Source: DAOLCO01 sp964612555
GTDB taxonomy: Bacteria; Bdellovibrionota_C; UBA2361; SZUA-149; DAOLCO01
Length of the DNA: 64,000 bases
Reading direction: 5' to 3'
NCBI GenBank assembly: GCA_964612555.1
Contig: CAZTBW010000007.1
Span: 62,001-126,000 of the forward strand
Position numbers and translations under genes: made by a program. The notes beneath the pieces are model-generated. The model made no database searches. It was given only the letters and a program-made list of their open reading frames with translations, and was not told the DNA's origin. Below are positions 9,309 through 17,413 of this stretch, piece after piece (the first letter of the stretch is position 1; each line of letters opens with the position of its first letter).

Positions 9309-9863
9309 GTGTACGGTTCTATCTCAGGTGTTCTTGTCCGTTTACTTCTATATGTGCTGATTTCGGGTTTTACCCATTCAGTGGTCTATGCTGATTCCTG
9401 TAATAGCTGTTACTCTAACCACACCCAGGTTTGTACGCAGAAGTGCCTAAATTTCCCTGAAGAGAAAAAAGCCAGATGTTTTAAACCCTGTCTTCTTCAA
9501 CACTGCAAGTCAGAGTGTGGATATGAACAGTCTTCGGTTGATTCACCATCGGGTTCTTACATTGTTGATTGTGATTACTGTCAAAGGACGAATGCGGGGA
9601 GGTGTTCTTCCGAATGTTCTCAGAAAGGTGCTTCCTGCAAGAAAATCTGTATCAGTGAAGCGTGTCGTTCAAGTTGCAGACTGCCGGCACCTCCTTCATC
9701 TATATTGGGTTCGGGAGATGGAGGGAGAAAAATGGATTGTTCTCAATGCAAAACTGCTTCCGAGAGTGGATGTAAATCAAGCTGCGGAACAGGAGCCGGG
9801 TCAATTTCCTGCGCGGTGGCTTGTGTTGAAAGAAAATGTGCAGAAGCCTGTCTGATTGATTAA
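9309..9863 (+). CDS. Secreted protein of three 8-cysteine modules
   Basis: 184 residues from GTG 9309. A signal peptide (about 1-28, ending SVVYA) leads into a mature part with three tandem modules of eight cysteines each. The spacing is nearly constant: C-x2-C-x7-C-x3-C-x(6-10)-C-x3-C-x4-C-x3-C, starting at about residues 31, 78 and 138, with Ser/Pro/Gly-rich linkers between. The even count suggests four disulfides, or a metal site, per module, outside the cytoplasm. I do not recognise the domain. It lies eight bases after the epimerase stop, so it is probably co-expressed with glycan genes. Its stop falls inside a large inverted repeat. Confidence 0.75.
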   Translation: MYGSISGVLVRLLLYVLISGFTHSVVYADSCNSCYSNHTQVCTQKCLNFPEEKKARCFKPCLLQHCKSECGYEQSSVDSPSGSYIVDCDYCQRTNAGRCSSECSQKGASCKKICISEACRSSCRLPAPPSSILGSGDGGRKMDCSQCKTASESGCKSSCGTGAGSISCAVACVERKCAEACLID

Positions 9864-9945
9864 TCCTGCCCCTGAGCCCTTCGACTCGCTTTGCTTGCTC
9901 AGGACAGGATTAATCGAAGGAGCCCGCCCTGAGTTTATCGAAGGG
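9858..9945. terminator. Compound inverted repeat between convergent genes
   Basis: Arms 9858-9877 and 9897-9915 pair over 18 bases with a small bulge (GATTAATCCTG and CCTGAGC against GCTCAGG and CAGGATTAATC). A second element follows at about 9927-9945 (CCCTGAGTTTATCGAAGGGG), which is partly inverted to CCCTTCGA at 9877-9884. The element contains the stop of the Cys-rich gene and touches the end of the minus-strand gene at 9935. It fits a two-way terminator. Its CCTTCGA/TCGAAGG core resembles common dispersed REP-like repeats. Confidence 0.65.
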
Positions 9946-10609
9946 GAGGAATTTCCAGGTAGTATCCCATGGGATGTTTTTTTAGGAAGATTACGTGCTG
10001 AAACTGGGTGCTGAGGTTTTCGTTTAGTTTTTTGATTGCGTTAGGGTCAATTATTTCTTCTTCTTTTGATAAGAGCTCTGAGACAAATGGTGAGAGTGAA
10101 GTTCGTTCAAAGGAAGGGAGGGTTTCTATCAGGTCTCCGAGGGGGTAGGGTACTTTTTTGATTGCGTGGATTTTAAGTGGGGTGACTTTATATAAAGAGA
10201 AAGTAATGCCTGGTTTGGAGGTGGTATTCTGGATACTCCAGAGGTGAGACCAGAGAGTCTCGTTTTTGGTGTAAGAATCAAGTCTTTTATAAATTTCTTC
10301 AGGTGAATATGAGCTCTTAAAGAGGGTACAGGATGGAGAAATGGAATCTTGAGTGACCGTGCAGGTGTTTTGTTCAGGAAGAGAGAGGCTTCCTACAGAA
10401 TTTTCTGCATACCAGATAATTCCTTTTTTAAGCACCTCTTCATCAAGCGAATGAATCAGAGAGTTTTGTACAGGAGGTTTTGGTTTGAAAATTTTACTAT
10501 ATGAAAAAAGAAAAAACAGAGTAATGATCAGTAATAGAGCACTTACTTTTCTTGCTTTACCTATCGAAGTTCTTTCGTCTTCCTGATTTGTGGTAGCAGA
10601 TTGTTTCAT
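9935..10609 (-). CDS. Membrane-anchored protein of unknown function
   Basis: 224 residues. One hydrophobic segment (about 23-41, LLLIITLFFLFSYSK) follows a polar, charged N-terminus, giving an N-in single-pass topology with the rest outside the cytoplasm. A pair of cysteines (about 83 and 94) could form a disulfide. No family recognised. Its ATG overlaps the stop of the GT4 gene upstream as ATGA (10606-10609), so it is translationally coupled to that glycosyltransferase and likely belongs to the same glycan process. The 3' end runs into the compound inverted repeat. Confidence 0.7.
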   Translation of the reverse strand: MKQSATTNQEDERTSIGKARKVSALLLIITLFFLFSYSKIFKPKPPVQNSLIHSLDEEVLKKGIIWYAENSVGSLSLPEQNTCTVTQDSISPSCTLFKSSYSPEEIYKRLDSYTKNETLWSHLWSIQNTTSKPGITFSLYKVTPLKIHAIKKVPYPLGDLIETLPSFERTSLSPFVSELLSKEEEIIDPNAIKKLNENLSTQFQHVIFLKKHPMGYYLEIPPLR

Positions 10610-11742
10610 GATTTATTTTTTATAATCGAGCTGTATAGTTCGCAGTGGTTTTCAAGCATCCTTGATGTTCTGAAATAACTTACATCAGTATTTTCAGCCT
10701 GTCTGGCGAGTTCGGAATAATTATCTACAACATGTTGAATTACTTTTCCAGGAGATTCTGGGTCTGAATCCTGAAAAAATAAAAGAGGGTACCCGGGCGT
10801 TCTCTCAAGAATTTCCTTCACCCCTCCAAGTTCTCTTGAAATTATGGGTATTTTTGCATGCATGGCTTCAAGTATGACCGTAGGAATCCCCTCACTATCA
10901 GAGCTTAGAAAGAGTATAGAACAACTTTGCATGAAGCTGGAAACCGAGGTGAGAAAACCCTCAAACACCAGATTCGGTATATTTTCTTTCTCACCCAATT
11001 TTTTCATTTCATTCAGTAAGGCGCCATCACCTATCATGTGAAGTGATACTTTAGATTGAGGGGTCTGTTTTTTGAAATCCCTGAAAATTTTTATCGCAAG
11101 GTCTGGACGTTTTATTTGCGTCATTCTGCCAATCCAGATTATTTTTAAATCTTTGGCTTCAGGTGAGAGAGGAGACATCTTAGAGTCATTCGTGTTTGAT
11201 GGTTCAGCCGCATTGTGAATTACAACTGCTTTACTACAGGTATTAAAACCAAGTTCTGATTTAAGAAGATGAGACACGAAAATAATTTTTCTTGCAAAAA
11301 ACCTTCCCAGGAAAAGCTGTAGTTTGAAATAGAAAAGCGCTTTTAAACCACTAAACCCCGAATGGTTTTCAATGGCGCCATGCACTTGCAAGACCCATGG
11401 AATTTTAAAAGACAGTGTTAAAAGAAAAGCAAGAAAAGATGCCTTATAGCCATGAGCAATAATGAGATCAGGTTTGTGGAAAGTTAAATATTTTTTTGAA
11501 GAACCGTACATTTTCAGAAAACCTTCGGATTCCTCCACAATGTGTGTCTCTGAAGTACTTTCTGAAAGTCTTTCAGAAAGTACACCCTTGTTAAAAACAA
11601 GACCCGAAAAAGAAAAAATATTTGAATAATCGTGGGAGTTTAGTGCAGTAGTCAACAAATGAACTTGTGCCTCGGCTCCACCCCACAAATCACCTGATGC
11701 AATATGAAGGATAGAAAATTTTCCGGATTCTGAGACGGACAT
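10606..11742 (-). CDS. Glycosyltransferase family 4
   Basis: 378 residues, GT-B fold. The N-terminal half begins with ILHIASGDLWGGAEAQVHLL, the GG-E loop of GT4 acceptors. The C-terminal half has IWIGRMTQIKRPDLAI, a HMIGDG strand, VFEGFL, and the donor-site motif EGIPTVILEAMHAKIP with GGVKEIL, where the E-x7-E pattern contacts the NDP-sugar. Function is sugar transfer in surface glycan assembly; sugars not identified. It starts a two-gene minus-strand unit, the membrane-anchored protein being coupled by a four-base overlap. Confidence 0.92.
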   Translation of the reverse strand: MSVSESGKFSILHIASGDLWGGAEAQVHLLTTALNSHDYSNIFSFSGLVFNKGVLSERLSESTSETHIVEESEGFLKMYGSSKKYLTFHKPDLIIAHGYKASFLAFLLTLSFKIPWVLQVHGAIENHSGFSGLKALFYFKLQLFLGRFFARKIIFVSHLLKSELGFNTCSKAVVIHNAAEPSNTNDSKMSPLSPEAKDLKIIWIGRMTQIKRPDLAIKIFRDFKKQTPQSKVSLHMIGDGALLNEMKKLGEKENIPNLVFEGFLTSVSSFMQSCSILFLSSDSEGIPTVILEAMHAKIPIISRELGGVKEILERTPGYPLLFFQDSDPESPGKVIQHVVDNYSELARQAENTDVSYFRTSRMLENHCELYSSIIKNKS

Positions 11743-11863
11743 ATTTATTGATAATATTAATATTAAAAAGATGCAAAACTCTGATAATAAAACATCTAGC
11801 AGCTATTGAGAAAATAGACAAAAAAAGTAATAAGTTAAAGGTATTTTAGGGGTCTTTAAGTTT

Positions 11864-12892
11864 TTGAGTACAGAAGAGAGTAATAATTCAACTATAAGTG
11901 CTGCCGACTCTGGAGAGAGAGGGTTTTCTGTACCCGGAGTTTCCCGAAACACTGTCAGGTTTATCCTGGGACTGCTCGTTTCGGGTGCCTGCATCTTTTA
12001 TCTTTTTACTTCAGTTGAGAAAGATAAGGTTATTGATGCTTTTCTGCTGGCTGACCCGTTTTTTATTTTTCTTGCATTAGTGGTGACAACAGGAAGTTAC
12101 CTTCTCAGGGCATATCGCTGGAAATTTCTGTTTAGTGAAATATCTCTTGGTTTTATTACGTCATATCGTGCACTGATCATCGGTTTTTTTATGAACAATA
12201 TTCTTCCCGCAAGAATTGGTGAGATCGTTCGTGCACATACTCTGGCTAAAGAGATTGGAAAAAGCAGGACTTTTGTTCTTGCTACGATTGCGGCAGAAAG
12301 GCTCGTGGATGGGGTAACCATCAGTATGATTTTTGGACTACTCTATTATTTTTCCGGTCATACACTTGAAGGTGCGAGAGCTATTTCCTACGTTGCAATG
12401 TTATTCCTGCTGGTTTCAGTACTTACCGTAGTCCTCCTTCTTGTGCGAAAGAGGATTTTTTCAGTTCTTGAAAAACTGGATGCTTTTTTTAATAAATCTG
12501 TCTTTTCATACGTGCTTGTCAGAATACAAAGATTTATTGTCGGACTTGAGCCACTTTTCAAACCAAAGCTGTTACGTAAAGTGGTGCTACTGTCGATTCT
12601 TGTATGGGGAATAGAACTGCTTGCCTATGCATGCATTACTCACGCCTTTGGTAAAGAACTGTCTTTAGCGATGCTTGGACTTTTTCTTGCTGCGGTCAAT
12701 TTCAGTTCTCTTATTCCGGCTGCCCCCGGTGGTATAGGTGTTATTGAAACTTTTGCAAGTATAGCACTTGCAAAAGTTGGGGTGCCATATGAACTTGCAC
12801 TTGCTATGGTTGTTACACAACACTTTCTCCAATATATCGCCGTTGGTATTCCAGGAGCATACTATGCCTTTTTTAAGAAGAAAAAAGCTTAA
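11864..12892 (+). CDS. UPF0104/LPG-synthase-TM family membrane protein
   Basis: 342 residues from TTG 11864. About eight membrane segments, with the family marks LLRAYRWKFLF after the second helix, FFMNNILPARIGEIVRAHTLAKE, ERLVDG, and a C-terminal SSLIPAAPGGIGVIETF. These are the conserved blocks of the AglD/MprF-type flippase-like domain, thought to move lipid-linked sugars or lipids. The dolichyl-phosphate-type GT2 follows 19 bases later; this pairing is common and suggests making a lipid-phosphate sugar and flipping it outward. The TTG start is supported by absence of a better in-frame Met before the first helix. Confidence 0.85.
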   Translation: MSTEESNNSTISAADSGERGFSVPGVSRNTVRFILGLLVSGACIFYLFTSVEKDKVIDAFLLADPFFIFLALVVTTGSYLLRAYRWKFLFSEISLGFITSYRALIIGFFMNNILPARIGEIVRAHTLAKEIGKSRTFVLATIAAERLVDGVTISMIFGLLYYFSGHTLEGARAISYVAMLFLLVSVLTVVLLLVRKRIFSVLEKLDAFFNKSVFSYVLVRIQRFIVGLEPLFKPKLLRKVVLLSILVWGIELLAYACITHAFGKELSLAMLGLFLAAVNFSSLIPAAPGGIGVIETFASIALAKVGVPYELALAMVVTQHFLQYIAVGIPGAYYAFFKKKKA

Positions 12893-12911
12893 AATTTAAT
12901 ATATCTTAATT

Positions 12912-13640
12912 GTGTTAAAAACCCATTTTTCGATCATAATACCTGCGTATAACGAATCACAGAGGATTGTTTCTACTCTTACTTCTGTGATTGGTTTTTT
13001 TTCAAAAAAAGAAAAGTCCTTTGAAATAATCATAGTAGATGATGGAAGTAGTGATAACCTCTACTCAGTACTAACCCCCTGGCAATATGACGAATCTCCC
13101 GTGAGACTTGAAGCATATCCTGAAAATAGGGGAAAAGGGTTTGCCGTGAAACACGGAGTAACTCTCGCAAAAGGAGAAAATATTTTATTTCTGGATGCTG
13201 ACGGGGCTACGCCGATTGAGGAATTTGAAAAACTATATTCAGCAATACAAGAGGGGTATGACATAGCTATCGGCTCCAGAGCCTGTGATACAACTTCAGT
13301 CCAGTTAAAGGCGAAATGGTATAGAATCCTTCTTGGGAGGATATTTAACTTTTTTGTTAATATTCTTTGCGTTCCTCATGTGAAAGACACTCAATGTGGT
13401 TTCAAGCTTTTTTCAAGAAAAGCTGTAGATATTGTCTTTTCGAGGCAAACAATAGAGGGTTTTGCTTTTGATTGTGAGCTTTTACATATTGCGTATAAAC
13501 ACGGACTTTCTATTAAAGAAGTGGCAGTGAATTGGTATAATGTGGAAGGTTCCAGGGTTAATCTGCTGATAGATCCCCTGTATATGTTTTTTGAAGTTCT
13601 AAAAATTCGTTATCGTTCTTTAGTTGGGCAATACAGGTGA
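12912..13640 (+). CDS. Dolichyl/polyprenyl-phosphate glycosyltransferase (GT2)
   Basis: 242 residues from GTG 12912. GT-A fold of family 2: FSIIIPAYNES at the N-terminus, IIVDDGSSD, NRGKGFAVKHG, the LFLDADGATP acidic metal site, and DTQCGFKLFSR, which is characteristic of ALG5/dpm-like enzymes. It would transfer glucose, mannose or a similar sugar from an NDP-sugar to a polyprenyl phosphate. No C-terminal membrane helices are visible, and the UPF0104 protein just upstream probably gives the membrane partner. It ends at a strong inverted repeat shared with the convergent TPR gene. Confidence 0.88.
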   Translation: MLKTHFSIIIPAYNESQRIVSTLTSVIGFFSKKEKSFEIIIVDDGSSDNLYSVLTPWQYDESPVRLEAYPENRGKGFAVKHGVTLAKGENILFLDADGATPIEEFEKLYSAIQEGYDIAIGSRACDTTSVQLKAKWYRILLGRIFNFFVNILCVPHVKDTQCGFKLFSRKAVDIVFSRQTIEGFAFDCELLHIAYKHGLSIKEVAVNWYNVEGSRVNLLIDPLYMFFEVLKIRYRSLVGQYR

Positions 13641-13660
13641 GGCTTGATCCCCCTTCGCCC

Positions 13661-13700
13661 CCCGTAGCACCCTTCCTGGGGCGCAGGGGGGTGCTACGGG
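13661..13700. terminator. Inverted repeat between convergent genes
   Basis: Arms CCCGTAGCACCC (13661-13672) and GGGTGCTACGGG (13689-13700) are perfect complements over 12 bases, with a GC-rich loop. The hairpin sits in the 68-base gap between the stop of the GT2 gene and the stop of the TPR gene, fitting a two-way terminator. No long T run is present. Confidence 0.6.
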
Positions 13701-13708
13701 AGGTAGCA

Positions 13709-15607
13709 CTAATGAGAAAGAGCATTCTCTTTTTTTGCAAGTATGCTTTCTCTTTTAAACCTGCAAAAAACACCGTAGACCGGTAGTAGCAATTCAAGTG
13801 CATCCAGTTCGATAAGTGCCGCTTCTTCTGAAGCGTCAAGGAGTGAGACTGAAGATTTAAGAAGCTGGTATTCTCTAAACGCAATGGGGTCGAGTTTTAC
13901 ATCTGAATATTCAGCAATGATCTTTCTTGCTTCAGAAAGTTTCTGAGGGAGATGTACTTCATAGTAGAGGAGCATTACGGCAATAGAACCAGAGTGATTT
14001 TTGAAAAGTTCTTTGATGATACTGTCAGCATGGTTAAATTTACCGAGGGTGATAAGCGTCCGGGCATACTCAACGCCAATGTCGGGGTTGTTTGCTGTTT
14101 TTTCGAATATGCTGTGACACATATCCTCCAGTTCATTCATGGACTCCTCGTTCATGTTCTCAAGCAGTACTTCATAATAAAAGTACTCATCGGTATCTTC
14201 TTTGAAAGGATTTATGCTGCTTGAATCGAGCCGGTCATTGAGTAATGGAACTTTTCTTCCTTTACAGAAAATATGTGTTACTGAGTCTTTACCAAATACA
14301 GGAAGAAGTTGAGCGACAAAAGCCCTGGTGGCTCCGGAAAGTCGAGTGCCGGACGAAAAAGCGATCATGGAAGAAGAAATCATCTCCGAGAATCCGGAAA
14401 GTTCTTTTGCATGATGGACAATCATACTACTGGTAAGTCGAACCAGTTCTGCATCCCCACAGGAAAGCACTATCTGATATATAAAGGGAAGAACTTCTCT
14501 TTGGGCAGGGGTAAGCTCGCAGTCAGACAATTCTATTTTGCCGCTGAATATCTGTTCCAGTGTACTTGAAAAAAAGTGAGGAAACTCGGACGGACCAAAA
14601 AACAAGAAAGGTTTTTCGGGATTACTTGAGTCGGTGGTATGTAAATGAAGTTGGGCAATCAAAGAGCCTTCCGGTTCTATGGTGTTAGCGAATTGCCATA
14701 GCGAGTTAGCTCGTTGAACCTCGTTCCTGCTGTGGAGCACAAAGGCAACGCACTCAAAGAAACGGGCGGCATCCGGGTGGCTGGATACGATGTCACTGTT
14801 TTTTTCGTATAATGAAATTATTTTGTCATATTGTTTTGACAGGAGCAGGTGATATGCCTGATAGCTTATACCGGAATCAAGAAGTGTGTTCGAAACCAGA
14901 GGAAAGGTTTCCGGTTCTTTTCCTGAGAGTAGTTCGGCAAATGTAAGGATATAGTACGCTTCCCCCTGCGTAGGAGAAATTTTTATCGCATTTGTTGCAG
15001 AATGTATCGCATGGGTAAGCTCTCCGGTCAGGAAATAATATTTGGCATTGATTGTCCAGGTGTGTACCGAGGTCGCCGCTTGTGTGGAGAGGTCTTTGCA
15101 GTATCTTTCTGCGGTGGTAAAATCACGAAAGTAGAGAGCTTTTTCGGCAAGATTCAACAGTAAATAGTTTTTTGCGGCTTCCGTCCCGTCTCCAAAAAAA
15201 TCACTGCGCTCGTATAGGGCAGCTTCCCGAACGCTTTTTATAAACTTTTCCGGACATATATCATTACTCAGTGAAGTGGTGGAAGATTGAAGTAGCTCAA
15301 GCTCCATTTCTGCAAGTCCAAAGAATCCAAGTTCGGCAAGTTCTTCAATTAAAATCACCCATACCTCAAGGTCGGTCGGGTCAACCGCATGGCAGGATTC
15401 GACAAGGGGAAGTATCAAGTCGTTATATATTCCAAGAGATCGGTACACGTGAACCCGATGTAGTGCCACCTCATAAGAATCCGGAAACTCTTCAGCCAGT
15501 GCATCAATAATATCTACCGCATCATCCACTTCCCCTTCCTCGATGTAAGAAAGCACATCTTCAAGTTGTTCGTGGACTTCTTCGGGTAGTTTCAGTTTTT
15601 GTAGCAC
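13709..15607 (-). CDS. Tetratricopeptide-repeat protein
   Basis: 632 residues, cytosolic, almost all alpha-helical. TPR-like helix pairs are seen in an N-terminal block (about 1-120), again about 165-300 (AEKALYFRDFTTAERYCKDL, AIHSATNAIKISPTQGEAYY) and near the C-terminus (about 500-570). No enzymatic motif. Such proteins act as scaffolds. No partner is obvious: purC lies 28 bases upstream on the same strand, so the two may share a transcript, but a functional link is not evident. Confidence 0.8.
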   Translation of the reverse strand: MLQKLKLPEEVHEQLEDVLSYIEEGEVDDAVDIIDALAEEFPDSYEVALHRVHVYRSLGIYNDLILPLVESCHAVDPTDLEVWVILIEELAELGFFGLAEMELELLQSSTTSLSNDICPEKFIKSVREAALYERSDFFGDGTEAAKNYLLLNLAEKALYFRDFTTAERYCKDLSTQAATSVHTWTINAKYYFLTGELTHAIHSATNAIKISPTQGEAYYILTFAELLSGKEPETFPLVSNTLLDSGISYQAYHLLLSKQYDKIISLYEKNSDIVSSHPDAARFFECVAFVLHSRNEVQRANSLWQFANTIEPEGSLIAQLHLHTTDSSNPEKPFLFFGPSEFPHFFSSTLEQIFSGKIELSDCELTPAQREVLPFIYQIVLSCGDAELVRLTSSMIVHHAKELSGFSEMISSSMIAFSSGTRLSGATRAFVAQLLPVFGKDSVTHIFCKGRKVPLLNDRLDSSSINPFKEDTDEYFYYEVLLENMNEESMNELEDMCHSIFEKTANNPDIGVEYARTLITLGKFNHADSIIKELFKNHSGSIAVMLLYYEVHLPQKLSEARKIIAEYSDVKLDPIAFREYQLLKSSVSLLDASEEAALIELDALELLLPVYGVFCRFKRESILAKKENALSH

Positions 15608-15635
15608 GAGATCTCCTGCATATACTTTCTAGTGA

Positions 15636-16595
15636 TTAATTGGTGAGTTCTTGCAGAATTGCTTTTATATTAATATCCTCGTTGGAGGGAAGAAATGTCT
15701 CGCCGGTGATCATCTCATATGCAGCGATATAATTTTTTGCAACGGTAACTCTGAAGTCATCGGGAAATTCAGGAGGAGTTCCTTCACCCATATACCCTCG
15801 TTCCATCAGCCACGCCCGAATGAATTCCTTGTCAAGCATGTCCGGGTCTTTTCCTTCGGAAAGCCTTGTTTCATATGTCTCAGAAATGGCATACCGGGCA
15901 CAGTCCTGGGTGAATATTTCATCCGCAAGGTATAACTCCTGAGTGCCGTCTTCAAGGGTACGTACCCCAAACTCAAATTTTGTATCAAACAGTAAAAGCC
16001 CATTACGAGCTACTTCCTGAGAAGCGAAATTAAACAAGGTAAGAGCAATTTCCTCTATCTGAACCCAGAGGTTCTCTGAGATACTGCCACTTTTTAAAAC
16101 CTCATCTCTTGAGACAGGGGTATCGTGAGTCCCGCTCTCTGCTTTAGTGGAAGGAGTCAGAATGGGTGTATCGAATTTTTCTGATTTTTTTAAACCGGGT
16201 GGAAGTGAGATGCCGGAAACAGTTTTTCCTCCCTTGTAATCTCTCCAGGCACTGCCAGAAAGATATCCTCTTACGACAATTTCAAAAGGAACTATGTTGA
16301 GCTCTCTGGCGATAAATACATTGGGATGTGGTCTGCTGATTACGTGGTTAGGTATCAGGTGAGCGGTTTTTTTAAACCAGAATGCAGTTAAATCATTAAG
16401 GAGTTGTCCTTTAAAGGGAATGCTTGACAGAACGACATCAAAAGCGCTCAGGCGGTCACTTGAAATGAGTACACGTTTGTTTTTGACAACATAACAGTCC
16501 CGGACTTTACCTGATATCTTTTCTCCAAGCTGAGGGAAGTCACAGGAAGTAACCGTTTTAGATAAAGCATTATAAAAAATGTCATCAGAGATCAT
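15636..16595 (-). CDS. purC: Phosphoribosylaminoimidazole-succinocarboxamide synthase
   Basis: 319 residues. SAICAR synthetase joins aspartate to CAIR using ATP in purine synthesis. Family marks are GKVRDCYVV near the N-terminus (nucleotide binding), ISSDRLSAFDVVL, the RPHPNVFI and EIVVRGYLSGSAW segments, KFEFGV and LADEIFTQD. The length is that of the longer bacterial/eukaryote-like form. No other pur gene is nearby, so this is an isolated pathway gene, probably with a promoter in the 166-base divergent gap before 16762. Confidence 0.95.
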   Translation of the reverse strand: MISDDIFYNALSKTVTSCDFPQLGEKISGKVRDCYVVKNKRVLISSDRLSAFDVVLSSIPFKGQLLNDLTAFWFKKTAHLIPNHVISRPHPNVFIARELNIVPFEIVVRGYLSGSAWRDYKGGKTVSGISLPPGLKKSEKFDTPILTPSTKAESGTHDTPVSRDEVLKSGSISENLWVQIEEIALTLFNFASQEVARNGLLLFDTKFEFGVRTLEDGTQELYLADEIFTQDCARYAISETYETRLSEGKDPDMLDKEFIRAWLMERGYMGEGTPPEFPDDFRVTVAKNYIAAYEMITGETFLPSNEDINIKAILQELTN

Positions 16596-16688
16596 ACAGG
16601 GTGTTTCATTATCCTTTGGTTACTACAGCCTTTAAATTAACCCAAAAAAAGTAAAGAAACAACTATGCCAATGTGATAGATTGATTTA

Positions 16689-16704
16689 ATTGCTTGGAAG
16701 CAAT
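16689..16704. promoter_or_regulatory. Small palindrome in divergent purC/Rieske gap
   Basis: ATTGCTT-GG-AAGCAAT (16689-16704) is a perfect 7-base inverted repeat in the intergenic region between two divergent genes. It could be an operator. Short AT-rich palindromes can arise by chance, so this is a weak candidate. Confidence 0.25.
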
Positions 16705-16761
16705 AAGATTTATTAATTTTATAGGTATATGAAAGATAGAAAATCCTGCATAACTTAAGAT

Positions 16762-17349
16762 ATGAGCGTATTAAACAGAAGAGAATTTATCGTAGGAATG
16801 ACAAGTTCAGTCTTGTTTCTGGCTGCCTGTGAGCGTCACAGGTACGTGCGTGAAAAAGAGCAGAAAGAAGTAGAACTTGACCTTGGTACGGTAAAAGACC
16901 TTCTGATAACTCAAACGCATATACCGATAAAGTCAATTCTGTTATTCAGAGATATTGATGGCTGGAGTGCACTTTCTACACGATGTACGTATGAAGGGTG
17001 TGACCTTACATATCAGGAACCGATCCTGCTTTGTCCTTGTTGTCACAGTACCTATGATGCAGGGACGGGTCTTCCATACTCGGGTTCAAGTGCATCCCGG
17101 GCTTTACCCTGGGTGGAGGTCTCTTATCGAGAAGGACATCTCTATGCACATCCCGGAAAGCCGGTAGATCGTAAATGGAGGTTTACCACCCCTGAAATAG
17201 AAGAAGCGGTTCGTAAATTAAGAATACAGATTCGTGATGAGGGAGTTGAGCAAGTAAAAATCCCTAAAGCACTTATGGGAAAACGTGGGCTTGATGAAGA
17301 AGGTCAAATGTTTTTGGAAGAACAGCCTAAGTATGCTCCGGAAAAATAG
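16762..17349 (+). CDS. Rieske-fold lipoprotein with altered cluster ligands
   Basis: 195 residues. The N-terminus has a twin-arginine pattern (NRREFIV, residues 5-11), a hydrophobic stretch and a lipobox LAAC (Cys23), so it is a predicted exported lipoprotein. The rest looks like a Rieske [2Fe-2S] domain: box I CTYEGC (75-80), box II CPCCHSTYD (91-99), then GTGLPYSGSSASRALP, the Pro-loop region. In normal Rieske proteins box I is C-T-H and box II C-P-C-H. Here His of box I is Tyr77 and the box II His position is Cys94, with a new His95 next to it. It may bind a different cluster type. No cytochrome b gene is nearby. Confidence 0.75.
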   Translation: MSVLNRREFIVGMTSSVLFLAACERHRYVREKEQKEVELDLGTVKDLLITQTHIPIKSILLFRDIDGWSALSTRCTYEGCDLTYQEPILLCPCCHSTYDAGTGLPYSGSSASRALPWVEVSYREGHLYAHPGKPVDRKWRFTTPEIEEAVRKLRIQIRDEGVEQVKIPKALMGKRGLDEEGQMFLEEQPKYAPEK

Positions 17350-17358
17350 CCCAGCACT

Positions 17359-17405
17359 ATCCCTCGAAGCACCCCCTTCTTAAAAAAGGGGGGGCGAAGT
17401 GGGAT
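17359..17405. terminator. Inverted repeat between convergent genes
   Basis: An imperfect hairpin whose core pairs CCCCCTT (17372-17378) with AAGGGGG (17387-17393), flanked by ATCCC and GGGAT ends. It fills most of the 64-base gap between the Rieske-like gene and the ankyrin gene, which converge here. It suits a two-way terminator and looks like widespread intergenic repeats with C5-T/A-G5 cores. Confidence 0.55.
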
Positions 17406-17413
17406 ACGCACCA

